14,220 nucleotides of DNA from QEXZ01 sp034660015 (GCA_034660015.1 JAYEII010000023.1:1-14220), one strand, 5' to 3'. Shown: positions 1 to 5,904, counted from the stretch's first letter. Notes: generated from the letters alone by a model not told the origin. Numbers and translations are program-made.

Positions 1-2
1 TA

Positions 3-671
3 GTGCGATTATCGGACTTTAAGACAAACGAGTATGCAAATTTAATCGGCGGGTATCTTTACGAGCCAGAGGAGAGCAATCCAATGATAGGTTGGAGAGG
101 TGCTTCGCGTTATTATGACGATAAATTCAAGCAGGCATTTGGGTTAGAATGCCGGGCGATAAAGAAAGTGAGGGAAGAGATGGGGCTGACCAATGTTAAG
201 GTGATGGTTCCGTTCTGCAGAACGCCAGAGGAGGGGAGAGAAGTAATAAAGACAATGAATGAATTCGGATTGAAGCAGGGAGAGAATGGATTGGAAGTGT
301 ACGTGATGTGTGAAATCCCCTCGAACGTCATTTTGGCGGATGAATTTGCGGACGTGTTTGACGGATTCAGCATAGGGTCGAACGACCTGACACAACTGAC
401 ACTGGGTTTGGATAGGGATTCAGACCTCGTGGCACGCTTATTTGACGAGCGGAACGAAGCAGTGAAGAGGTTGGTGAAACAGGTAATAGAAGTTGCGCAT
501 GCACACGAGCCGAGGAGAAAGGTAGGGATTTGTGGACAGGCGCCGAGCGATTTCCCGGAATTTGCGGAGTTCTTAGTGGAATGCGGGATAGATTCAATGT
601 CGTTGAATCCTGATGCAGTAATATCAACGCGGTTACATGTAGCAGAGGTGGAGAAAAGGATAGAAAGGTAA
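3..671 (+). CDS. ppsA: Phosphoenolpyruvate synthase, C-terminal part (5' end outside window)
   Basis: PEP synthase converts pyruvate and ATP to PEP, AMP and phosphate in the cytoplasm and is the entry step of gluconeogenesis. The visible 222 residues are the C-terminal PEP-binding TIM barrel of the PEP-utilising enzyme family. Seen here are GWRGASRYY (residues 30-38), MVPFCRT (68-74), CEIPSNV (103-109), GFSIGSNDLTQLTLGLDRDS (121-140) and GICGQAPSD (175-183), whose Cys177 is the family's catalytic acid/base cysteine. The frame is open to the left edge, and the GTG at base 3 sits in the middle of a conserved segment (RLSDFKTNEYANLIGG), so it is not the start. The nucleotide-binding and phosphohistidine domains lie upstream of the window. 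The gene stops 20 nt before a tandem-hairpin element. Family assignment is very secure. Confidence 0.95.
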   Translation: MRLSDFKTNEYANLIGGYLYEPEESNPMIGWRGASRYYDDKFKQAFGLECRAIKKVREEMGLTNVKVMVPFCRTPEEGREVIKTMNEFGLKQGENGLEVYVMCEIPSNVILADEFADVFDGFSIGSNDLTQLTLGLDRDSDLVARLFDERNEAVKRLVKQVIEVAHAHEPRRKVGICGQAPSDFPEFAEFLVECGIDSMSLNPDAVISTRLHVAEVEKRIER

Positions 672-690
672 AATCCTAACAAGCACCAAA

Positions 691-731
691 TAAGCCCTTA
701 CAGGGCTTGTGGGGTTGTGGGCAGAGCCCAC
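691..731. repeat. Tandem-hairpin element A, copy 1
   Basis: Two perfect hairpins stand side by side. AAGCCCT (692-698) pairs with AGGGCTT (702-708) around a TAC loop, and GTGGGC (717-722) pairs with GCCCAC (726-731) around an AGA loop. The same 40-nt element recurs at 4389-4428 with 35 of 40 positions identical. It sits just after ppsA and could act as an RNA 3'-end structure, but no T-tract follows, so an intrinsic terminator is not supported. The rest of the ppsA-rpoE spacer is AT-rich and ATTCAA-like (732-775), and I see no gene in it. Confidence 0.85.
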
Positions 732-779
732 GGAAACAAATTCAAATATTCAAATTCAAAATACAAAACTAAACCTTTC

Positions 780-787
780 TTTTAAAA
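780..787 (+). promoter_or_regulatory. Putative TATA box for rpoE
   Basis: TTTTAAAA lies in an AT-rich stretch. Archaeal TATA boxes usually end about 25 nt before the transcription start, which would put the start near 812, about 7 nt before the rpoE ATG. That fits a nearly leaderless mRNA. Position and sequence are the only evidence. Confidence 0.45.
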
Positions 788-818
788 ACTAAGATGAATA
801 TATTGTGGGATAAAAAAG

Positions 819-1400
819 ATGTATACAAAGATAAGAGCGATTGATGTAGTAAGAGTGCCACCGGAGAGATTGGGTGATGAATTGCGACCTACGGTAAAAG
901 AGATGTTACAAGATAATCTGGAAGGCAGGATGGATAAGAAGATCGGGATGGTCATTGCAATACTGGACGTTGTAGATATGAAAGAAGGAAGGATAATAAT
1001 AGGGGATGGGGGCGTTTATTACGAAACGGTATTTGATATGCTCGTTTTCAAGCCCAAGATGCAGGAGATAGTAGAAGGAGAAGTAGTGGAGATAGTGGCA
1101 TTTGGCGCTTTTGTGGCGATAGGACCGTTAGATGGATTGCTGCACATCAGCCAGATTACCGACGAATATATTTCGCATGATGAGAAGGGCGAAAAGCTCG
1201 TTACAAAGGATACGGGCAAGACATTAGGAGAGGGGGATAAGTTAAGGGCAAGAATAGTTGCGATTTCGCTAAACGAAATGGACCCGGGGGATAGCAAGAT
1301 CGGATTAACAATGCGGCAACCTGGTTTGGGTAAATTAGAGTGGATAGAAGAAGAGCGGGAGAAAGAGAAGAAAGGGGAACAAGAAAAAATAAATCGTTGA
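819..1400 (+). CDS. rpoE: DNA-directed RNA polymerase subunit Rpo7 (RpoE')
   Basis: Rpo7 is the archaeal counterpart of eukaryotic RPB7. With Rpo4 it forms the stalk of RNA polymerase, which helps open the promoter and binds emerging RNA. The 193-residue protein has the family length and order: an N-terminal tip domain (about 1-80, IRAIDVVRVPPERLG at the start) and an S1/OB-fold RNA-binding domain (about 82-170) with GEVVEIVAFGAFVAIGPLDG and LLHISQ. The C-terminus is a charged Glu/Lys tail. The ATG at 819 gives the usual MYTKIRAIDVVRVPP beginning. It heads the conserved archaeal order rpoE - spt4 - rps24e - rps27ae, but a 198-nt gap made of repeats separates it from spt4. Its TGA stop overlaps the first bases of palindrome C copy 1, so a repeat boundary coincides with the end of the gene. 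Confidence 0.96.
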   Translation: MYTKIRAIDVVRVPPERLGDELRPTVKEMLQDNLEGRMDKKIGMVIAILDVVDMKEGRIIIGDGGVYYETVFDMLVFKPKMQEIVEGEVVEIVAFGAFVAIGPLDGLLHISQITDEYISHDEKGEKLVTKDTGKTLGEGDKLRARIVAISLNEMDPGDSKIGLTMRQPGLGKLEWIEEEREKEKKGEQEKINR

Positions 1401-1487
1401 CACAGATTAACGCAGATTAACACAGATGATAAGAATCAACACGGTTAGACTAAAATAAATCTGCGTAAATCCGTGTAAATCGGTGTC
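1399..1487 (+). repeat. Palindromic repeat C, copy 1
   Basis: This 89-nt element begins GACACAGATTAACGCAGATT and ends ATCCGTGTAAATCGGTGTC, so the two ends are imperfect reverse complements. The arms are built from a 10-nt period (CACAGATTAA, CGCAGATTAA, CACAGATGAT). Related copies lie at 2811-2890, 4307-4445 (reversed, interrupted) and 7598-7690 (reversed). The flank to 1525 (CTTAAATAGAAGGAAGT, then the TATA-containing module D) is shared with the 4307 copy and in weaker form with the 7598 copy. No long ORF spans it. Confidence 0.85.
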
Positions 1488-1501
1488 TTAAATAGAAGGA
1501 A

Positions 1502-1525
1502 GTTATACTTTATATACAACAATAA
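1502..1525 (+). promoter_or_regulatory. Repeat module D with TATA box, likely spt4 promoter
   Basis: The module runs from GTTATACTTTATATACAAC into AATAA. TTTATATA at 1509-1516 is a good archaeal TATA box, predicting transcription to start near 1541, almost exactly where tandem-hairpin element B begins (1543). Near-identical modules occur reversed at 4273-4294 and 7712-7732, so this promoter-like segment is itself repeated. Promoter function is inferred from spacing only. Confidence 0.55.
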
Positions 1526-1542
1526 AAATTCAAAAAGAAAAT

Positions 1543-1595
1543 CTTTACCAAAGAAACTTGTATTTTTAGTAAAGGTTTTTGCGAAGCAAAAAAGT
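1543..1595 (+). repeat. Tandem-hairpin element B, copy 1 (probable spt4 leader)
   Basis: A 53-nt element with two stem-loops. CTTTAC (1543-1548) pairs with GTAAAG (1569-1574), and this stem can extend imperfectly inward. TTTTTGC (1576-1582) pairs with GCAAAAA (1586-1592) around a GAA loop. A second copy at 11222-11274 differs at only three adjacent bases at the tip of hairpin 1. This copy ends 3 nt before the spt4 ATG, so with the predicted start near 1541 it would make up almost the entire 5' leader. Confidence 0.85.
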
Positions 1596-1598
1596 GTT

Positions 1599-1784
1599 AT
1601 GGAGAAAGCGTGCAGGGATTGTCACCGGATGATTGAACCAGGAAAATCGGTATGCAAATGCGGCTCCAATTCAATCAGTAATGACTGGAGCGGGTATGTA
1701 GTGATTATAGATGCAGAAGGGTCAGAGATAGCGAAGAAATTAGGGCATAAAAAAGAAGGAAAGTATGCGTTGAAAGTGAGGTGA
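1599..1784 (+). CDS. spt4: Transcription elongation factor Spt4 (RpoE'')
   Basis: Spt4 pairs with the NGN domain of Spt5 and clamps RNA polymerase during elongation. The 61-residue product has the archaeal form throughout: KACRDCHRM, then DWSGYVVIIDAEGSEIAKKLG and a KYALKVR end. The zinc site is seen as Cys5-x2-Cys8 and Cys19-x-Cys21. Other archaeal Spt4 proteins I know have a CPxCG second knuckle with two residues between the cysteines, so this one looks a residue short. The ATG at 1599 gives the expected N-terminus. No Shine-Dalgarno sequence is seen, and the bases before it belong to hairpin element B. It is followed after 33 nt by the PaREP1/HEPN-like gene and then the S24e and S27ae genes, probably one transcript. 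Confidence 0.93.
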   Translation: MEKACRDCHRMIEPGKSVCKCGSNSISNDWSGYVVIIDAEGSEIAKKLGHKKEGKYALKVR

Positions 1785-1817
1785 AGAAGGAGTGAACCGT
1801 GTATTAAAATTAAAATT

Positions 1818-2222
1818 GTGAAAGAAAGAATGAGCGAGGAGCAATTGCATTTGGAAGATGCAAAGAAATTGTATCGAAAAGCAGTAGAGGAGTTTGAGAT
1901 AGCGAGAGAGAAGAACGATCGTATTTTTCTGTGCGATGCCTGCGCAAAAGGTTGGCTTTCGGTAATAGAAGCCACTTACGCACTCGTGCTCAAAAAAGGG
2001 GTAAAAGAAGAGGAGTTGCACAGAACAGATTGGGGAAGAAGATACATGGTGCACAGATATGCGGAGAAGGAACTTGAATTGTACTATTTCTCGTTGCGGG
2101 ATAACCTGCACATAGAATGCTACTATGAGCGGTCATTGGATTTCGATGAGGTTCAGATACGATTGAATGACCTCAAATATTACATTGAGAAGATTGAGGA
2201 GTTAGAGGAGGTAAGGGAGTGA
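1818..2222 (+). CDS. Small helical protein, PaREP1/HEPN-like (hypothetical)
   Basis: The 134-residue product is rich in Glu, Lys, Tyr and Leu and looks wholly alpha-helical. An N-terminal helix (LEDAKKLYRKAVEEFEIARE), a central segment (CDACAKGWLSVIEATYALVLKKG) and a late segment (LRDNLHIECYYERSLDFDEV) resemble the PaREP1/DUF5618 branch of the HEPN superfamily in layout. The canonical HEPN RNase motif R-x4-6-H is not present (here RDNLH, three residues between), so I would not predict nuclease activity. Start: GTG at 1818 or ATG at 1830 (Met5). The ATG has a purine-rich GAAAGAAAG before it and may be the true one. It sits between spt4 and rps24e, where many euryarchaea carry a DUF359-type gene instead, and only 3 nt separate it from rps24e. 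Function is unknown. Confidence 0.6.
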   Translation: MKERMSEEQLHLEDAKKLYRKAVEEFEIAREKNDRIFLCDACAKGWLSVIEATYALVLKKGVKEEELHRTDWGRRYMVHRYAEKELELYYFSLRDNLHIECYYERSLDFDEVQIRLNDLKYYIEKIEELEEVRE

Positions 2223-2225
2223 AAG

Positions 2226-2597
2226 ATGGAAAAAATGGAAATAGAAATAACAAAGACGGAGGATAACCACCTATTGAAGAGGAAGGAAGTATTTTTCAGG
2301 TTAAAGCACGACGAAAAGAGTGAAACGAAAGGCGCTTCGCCAAGCAGAGCCCAAGCACGAGAAGTATTGATAAAAAAGCTTCGGTGCAAGCCAAATCTGC
2401 TCGTAATAGACAAGATGCAAACGGAATTCGGGAAAAGAGAGACGGTGGGCTATGCAAAGGTATATGAAAATGAGGAGCGGCTGAAGGAAATAGAGCAGGA
2501 ATACATAATAAGAAGGAATTTCGGCAGCCAGGGTATAGGCATGGGCGAAGGAGAAACTCAAGGCGAGAAGGGAGGAAAAGAGGGACAAAAAGAATGA
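2226..2597 (+). CDS. rps24e: Small ribosomal subunit protein S24e
   Basis: S24e is a structural protein of the small subunit in archaea and eukaryotes. The 123-residue product carries the family core: MEIEITKTEDNHLLKRKEVFF at the N-terminus, SRAQAREVLIKKL in the middle, LLVIDKMQTEFGKRETVGYA, then VYENEERLKEIEQEYIIRRN. The last approximately 27 residues form a Gly/Glu/Lys-rich tail beyond the usual core. The ATG at 2226 follows GGAGTGAAAG; Met4 at 2235 is an alternative that gives the more usual MEIEI beginning. The stop overlaps the start of rps27ae as ATGA, which suggests translational coupling. Confidence 0.95.
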   Translation: MEKMEIEITKTEDNHLLKRKEVFFRLKHDEKSETKGASPSRAQAREVLIKKLRCKPNLLVIDKMQTEFGKRETVGYAKVYENEERLKEIEQEYIIRRNFGSQGIGMGEGETQGEKGGKEGQKE

Positions 2598-2788
2598 CTG
2601 CAATACATAAGTTTTACGAATTGGTAGAGGAAAAAGGAAAAGGAAAAGCGAAGGCTGGGTTGAGATTGCACAGGAAACGGAAGACATGTCCAAGATGCGG
2701 TGCGGGCGTGTTTTTAGCCGAGCATAAAGACCGATATGCATGCGGGAAATGTGGCTACACGGAATTCATAAAAGCCAAAAAAAGTTAA
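2594..2788 (+). CDS. rps27ae: Small ribosomal subunit protein S27ae
   Basis: S27ae is a small zinc-binding protein of the 30S subunit, equivalent to the C-terminal part of eukaryotic ubiquitin-S27a fusions. The 64-residue product has the four-cysteine ribbon Cys32-x2-Cys35 and Cys50-x2-Cys53 within CPRCGAGVFLAEHKDRYACG and CGYTEF. The N-terminal basic stretch (about 30 residues before the first Cys) is somewhat longer than in many archaeal S27ae proteins. It overlaps rps24e by 4 nt and is the last gene of this rightward cluster. Palindrome 2792-2925 follows directly, then the convergent aroA. Confidence 0.95.
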   Translation: MTAIHKFYELVEEKGKGKAKAGLRLHRKRKTCPRCGAGVFLAEHKDRYACGKCGYTEFIKAKKS

Positions 2789-2791
2789 ATT

Positions 2792-2925
2792 TCACCGCAG
2801 AGCACACAGAGAACGCAGATTAACACAGATGATAAGGATCAGCACGGTTAAACTAAAATAAATCTGCGTAAATCAGTGTAAATCTGTGTCTTTAAACTCT
2901 GCGTACTCCGCGCTCTCCGCGGTGA
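2792..2925. repeat. Composite palindrome: repeat E arms around repeat C copy 2
   Basis: The outer arms are TCACCGC (2792-2798) and GCGGTGA (2919-2925), continuing inward as imperfectly complementary CAGAGCACACAGAGAACGCAGA and its counterpart around 2895-2918. The inner part (2811-2890) is repeat C with the diagnostic GGTTAAACTAAAATAAATCT core. The element fills nearly all the space between the convergent rps27ae and aroA genes, ending 8 nt before the last base of aroA. A transcribed copy could fold into a long imperfect hairpin, which might serve both transcripts as a 3' end; that role is inference. Confidence 0.8.
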
Positions 2926-2932
2926 TATATCA

Positions 2933-4264
2933 CTATATTTTTAGACTGTGCCGTTCAGTGTTCGGCAGCGCTATATCGGCACCTAAATTGCGTATATCCA
3001 CAAAGAAAGAAGGATAAGAAACTTCAGCACATTCTGCCCCTTCTATAACTGTTTCCCCGGTGGCGGAAAGAGCAGCAATACACAAAGCCATTGCTAATCG
3101 GTGGTCGTCATGGGAATACACCTTCGCAGCTCTTAGTCCCTTCTTCTTTCTGCCTTCTATTACCAGCCCATCTTCCTTCTCTTCTATTCTCACACCCATT
3201 TTTCTCAACTCTTCGGCCAGAAACCGCAATCTATCGGTCTCTTTATATCGCAGATGAGCAGCTCCCGTTATTTCTGTCGTGCCTGCGGCACCCGCGGCGG
3301 ATACGGCAATGGTAGGCACCAAATCTGGGTTCTCTCGCATATTCACCTTTATGCCTCTCAGTTCAGCTTCTTTCGTTCCTTTTACTTCGACCACTCCGCT
3401 CTCCTCAGCCCATTTTATGTCAGCACCCATCTCACGCAATATCTCCACTATTCGTGAATCGCCCTGTGCTGAAGGGAACAAATTTGTTATTCTCAACTCG
3501 GAATCCGTGATTGCTGCTGCTGCTAACAGATAAGAAGCCGATGAAAAATCGCCGGGGACCGTGAACCGTCGTAACTCATATCTTTTGCCTCCTTCTACGT
3601 GAAAAGCATAATCGTTGGACGAGCGAGAAAAGGGGATTCTCACTCCTGCTTGCTCTAATACCTCAGCGGTCATTCTCATATAAGGCACGGAGGAGAGATT
3701 AGTTGCAGCAATATAAGAAGGTTTCTCTGCAAGCGGGCAGGCGATGAGCAGTGCGGAAATGAACTGCGAGCTGATAGAAGCGTCCATAGTGGTTTCACCG
3801 CCTTTTAGCTTTCCTCTTACCTCTATTGGCGCTGTTCCATCACCTTTTATCGAAATAGCTTCTGCGCCGAGGTCGTTCAGCGCCTTGAGCAAAGGCGAAT
3901 TTGGGCGCTTTCTTAAGGATGCATCGCCGGTTAGAACCGTAGTGCCATCGCATAAAGCGGAAATAGCGGTGAAGAACCTCAGCGTAGTACCTGAGTTTTC
4001 GGCATTTATCACGTCTTCAGGTGTTCTCGGTTTTCCTTCTGTGCCTTCTATCGTTATTTTCCTCACGTGCTCATCGTATTCTACAACTGCACCCAGGCAT
4101 TCTGCGGCATTAATTGTAGCTTTTGTATCCTCAGAGATAAGAGGGTAAAAAATATCGCTTTTTTGCGCGAGCGAAGCTATTGCAATAGCTCTATGCGTGT
4201 AGCTTTTAGAAGGAGGAGCAGTTATCTCGCCTTTTATCCTGGACTTCCGTACTGTTATCTCCAT
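2933..4264 (-). CDS. aroA: 3-phosphoshikimate 1-carboxyvinyltransferase (EPSP synthase)
   Basis: AroA joins shikimate-3-phosphate and PEP to give EPSP, the sixth step of the shikimate pathway to aromatic amino acids. The 443-residue length is typical. Motifs in order: APPSKSYTHRA (16-26, Lys20/Ser21 bind substrate), NAENSGTTLRFF (PEP-binding loop; Glu where many enzymes have Gly), SLRKRPNSPLLKAL, SSQFISALL, VPGDFSSASYLLAAA, then KETDRLRFLAEELRKMG and HDDHRLAMALCIAA near the C-terminus. The ATG at 4264 gives the family-like MEITVRKSRIKGEITAPPSKS start. No neighbouring shikimate genes are in view. Upstream is a TATA-bearing repeat module, but its spacing does not suit this start codon. Confidence 0.97.
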   Translation of the reverse strand: MEITVRKSRIKGEITAPPSKSYTHRAIAIASLAQKSDIFYPLISEDTKATINAAECLGAVVEYDEHVRKITIEGTEGKPRTPEDVINAENSGTTLRFFTAISALCDGTTVLTGDASLRKRPNSPLLKALNDLGAEAISIKGDGTAPIEVRGKLKGGETTMDASISSQFISALLIACPLAEKPSYIAATNLSSVPYMRMTAEVLEQAGVRIPFSRSSNDYAFHVEGGKRYELRRFTVPGDFSSASYLLAAAAITDSELRITNLFPSAQGDSRIVEILREMGADIKWAEESGVVEVKGTKEAELRGIKVNMRENPDLVPTIAVSAAGAAGTTEITGAAHLRYKETDRLRFLAEELRKMGVRIEEKEDGLVIEGRKKKGLRAAKVYSHDDHRLAMALCIAALSATGETVIEGAECAEVSYPSFFVDIRNLGADIALPNTERHSLKI

Positions 4265-4272
4265 ACACTTTT

Positions 4273-4306
4273 CGTTGTATATAAAGTGTCACTTCCTTCT
4301 ATTTAA
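4273..4306 (-). repeat. Repeat module D, copy upstream of aroA
   Basis: Read on the minus strand this is CTTAAATAGAAGGAAGTG, then ACACTTTATATACAACG, matching the flank of repeat C copy 1 (1488-1520). It contains TTTATATA (4285-4278). If used as a TATA box it would place transcription start near 4253, inside the aroA reading frame, so either spacing is short or it is not the aroA promoter. Confidence 0.7.
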
Positions 4307-4445
4307 GACACAAATTTACACGGATTTACACGGCACGGACTTATTTAAGTTTAACATTGTTGATTGTTATCCTCTATCTGTGTTAATTAAGCCCTTTCTG
4401 GGCTTGCGGGAATGTGGGCAGAGCCCACAAGCGTTAATCTGTGTC
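4307..4445 (-). repeat. Palindromic repeat C, copy 3, interrupted by element A
   Basis: In reverse orientation to copy 1. It starts GACACAAATTTACACGGATT on the plus strand and ends GTTAATCTGTGTC. Compared with the copy at 7598-7690, the stretch TTAAT-CTA-CGTTAATCTGTGTC is broken here by about 42 nt of tandem-hairpin element A in place of CTA. The rest of the aroA to tRNA-Arg space (4446-4515) holds a run of ten T (4450-4459) and decayed repeat-like sequence (TCTCGTGGAAATCTGTGTAA), with no gene. Confidence 0.8.
4388..4430. repeat. Tandem-hairpin element A, copy 2 (nested in repeat C)
   Basis: AAGCCC (4389-4394) pairs with GGGCTT (4400-4405), and GTGGGC (4414-4419) pairs with GCCCAC (4423-4428) around AGA. 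The second hairpin is identical to copy 1. In the first, AT changes at the tip widen the loop from 3 to 5 nt. Left and right flanks are both repeat C sequence, so this copy arrived in, or was exchanged into, an existing repeat. Confidence 0.85.
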
Positions 4446-4515
4446 TATATTTTTTTTTTCATGTCCCCATCTTTTTCTCGTGGAAATCTGTGTAATCTTG
4501 TGGTTACTAAAAGGA

Positions 4516-4589
4516 CGGAGTCGCTGGGATTTGAACCCAGGTCGTCAGGTCCGGAACCTGACAGGATATCCCAACTACCCTACGACTCC
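4516..4589 (-). tRNA. tRNA-Arg (anticodon CCG)
   Basis: The minus strand folds as a full 74-nt cloverleaf: acceptor GGAGTCG (4589-4583) with CGACTCC (4523-4517); D-arm GGGT/ATCC; anticodon stem TCAGG/CCTGA around loop TTCCGGA, giving CCG; T-arm CTGGG/CCCAG around TTCAAAT; discriminator G at 4516. CCA is not encoded. It reads codon CGG. A TTTT (4512-4509) follows the 3' end and may terminate transcription. The 103 nt between this tRNA and pgk hold no gene that I can see. Confidence 0.95.
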
Positions 4590-4692
4590 CTGTTAGTTAA
4601 CATTATATAAGATAACATACCATCAAAAGTTTTTCCTTCCCTCGACCTTAAAAATTACAAACTCCAGACATCAAAGTTCAAATTTCGCGATA

Positions 4693-5892
4693 TCACCGTT
4701 TCTTCAACACTTCTATCCCGGGCAGTGGCTTTCCCAGAAGATACCTCAGGAATGCTCCTCCTGCGAGACTGACATGGACATGGTCCATTTCTCCTTTGTC
4801 CATTCTTACATCGCTTATCGCCGCTGATGTATGTCCGCCACCAAGCAGCGAAAACGCGTCAGAATCCGCAATCGCTTTGAAAATCTCTTTTGTCCCTTTT
4901 GCAAATCCTTCCTTCTCGAATGCTCCCGCAGGTCCTTTCATTATCACGGTCCGCGCATTTTTTATTATCTCTCCGTATTTCTCACATGTTCTCTCACCTA
5001 TGTCGTATATCGGCTGGTTTGCACGTACTTCATCAAGCGATATCTCCTCTCGCTTACCATCCACTTCAACCGCAACGTCCCAGGGATATTTTATTCTCCT
5101 GCCGCCTCGATTCGCTATCCGCCTGGCTCTACCCACGTGCTCAAAAAGCTGGTTATCCACTTTCAGTGGAATGACACCTTTGGCATATAAAAAGAAGCTG
5201 CCTATGACTCCTGTTGTGAGTATGCTATCCACTCCCATCTCTAATGCAAACTCCATTATGTCAAACACTTCTTCTGGTTTCGCACCGCCAAGAACGTAAA
5301 CACAGGGTCTCTTTATGTCGTTAACGGCTCTTCCCAGCGCCCTCAATTCGCGCTCCATTAATCTTCCTATTCCCGCATCCAGCACCCACGGGAAGCCCAC
5401 CACAGACGCATGCGACCGGTGGGCTACCGAGAAAGCGTCATTGACGTACATATCTGCAAGCGGGGCGAGCCGGCGCACGAAAATAGATTTTGCATGCTCC
5501 GCTGGCGTTTTATCCAGCGTTTCCTCTGCAAGCATTCTCACGTTGTCAAGCAGTAAAACATCTCCATCAGCCAGCTTTTTTATCGCCTCTATTGCGACAG
5601 GTCCTATTATATCGCCAACGTATTCCAAATCCACAAACTTCCCGAGCAACTGCGCATGCTGCTCCAACGGCAGAAAATCATTACCACCCGCACGGCCTTG
5701 ATGCGCGAGAACGACAACCTTCGCATTTTTCTCCGAGAGTTCACGTATCGTTTTCGCATTCTCTTCTATCCGCTCCTTCATCTCCACCTTCCCGTCTTTA
5801 ACTACCGAGTTCAAATCAGCCCTGAAAAGCACTGTTTTTCCTTCTACATCAAAATCATCTATCGTCAAGAATTCTTTTAGCTGTCCCTTCAT
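4693..5892 (-). CDS. pgk: Phosphoglycerate kinase (archaeal type)
   Basis: PGK moves phosphate between 1,3-bisphosphoglycerate and ADP. In gluconeogenesis it runs toward 1,3-BPG, supplying the neighbouring GAPDH. The 399-residue product has TVLFRADLNSVV (20-31), LAHQGRAGG (62-70), the substrate-binding HRSHASVVGFPWVLDAG segment, GGAKPEEVFDIM, and the archaeal-style nucleotide loop GGGHTSAAI near the C-terminus (bacterial enzymes usually have GGGDS/T). The ATG at 5892 lies 12 nt after the gap stop with AAGGAAA between them as a ribosome-binding site, so gap and pgk are co-transcribed. The archaeal character contrasts with the bacterial-type GAPDH beside it. Confidence 0.97.
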   Translation of the reverse strand: MKGQLKEFLTIDDFDVEGKTVLFRADLNSVVKDGKVEMKERIEENAKTIRELSEKNAKVVVLAHQGRAGGNDFLPLEQHAQLLGKFVDLEYVGDIIGPVAIEAIKKLADGDVLLLDNVRMLAEETLDKTPAEHAKSIFVRRLAPLADMYVNDAFSVAHRSHASVVGFPWVLDAGIGRLMERELRALGRAVNDIKRPCVYVLGGAKPEEVFDIMEFALEMGVDSILTTGVIGSFFLYAKGVIPLKVDNQLFEHVGRARRIANRGGRRIKYPWDVAVEVDGKREEISLDEVRANQPIYDIGERTCEKYGEIIKNARTVIMKGPAGAFEKEGFAKGTKEIFKAIADSDAFSLLGGGHTSAAISDVRMDKGEMDHVHVSLAGGAFLRYLLGKPLPGIEVLKKR

Positions 5893-5904
5893 TTTCCTTT
5901 ATTT

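Noticed and set aside
1399..1487. Short regularly spaced repeats (CACAGATTAA type) as a CRISPR array
   Set aside because: The units are only 10 nt with no spacers between them, and the region is one imperfect palindrome present in several intergenic copies. No cas gene is in the window.
4450..4459. Ten-T run as a terminator
   Set aside because: No gene is transcribed toward it on the plus strand, and on the minus strand it reads as A. It has no assignable role.
4602..4610. TTATATAA as the promoter of tRNA-Arg
   Set aside because: Canonical spacing would start transcription about 12 nt inside the tRNA. It is just as likely background AT-rich sequence.
4275..4610. Open frame of 111 codons on the plus strand across repeats and the tRNA
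   Set aside because: It runs through repeat C, element A and the antisense of tRNA-Arg and has no protein-like composition; it is chance.
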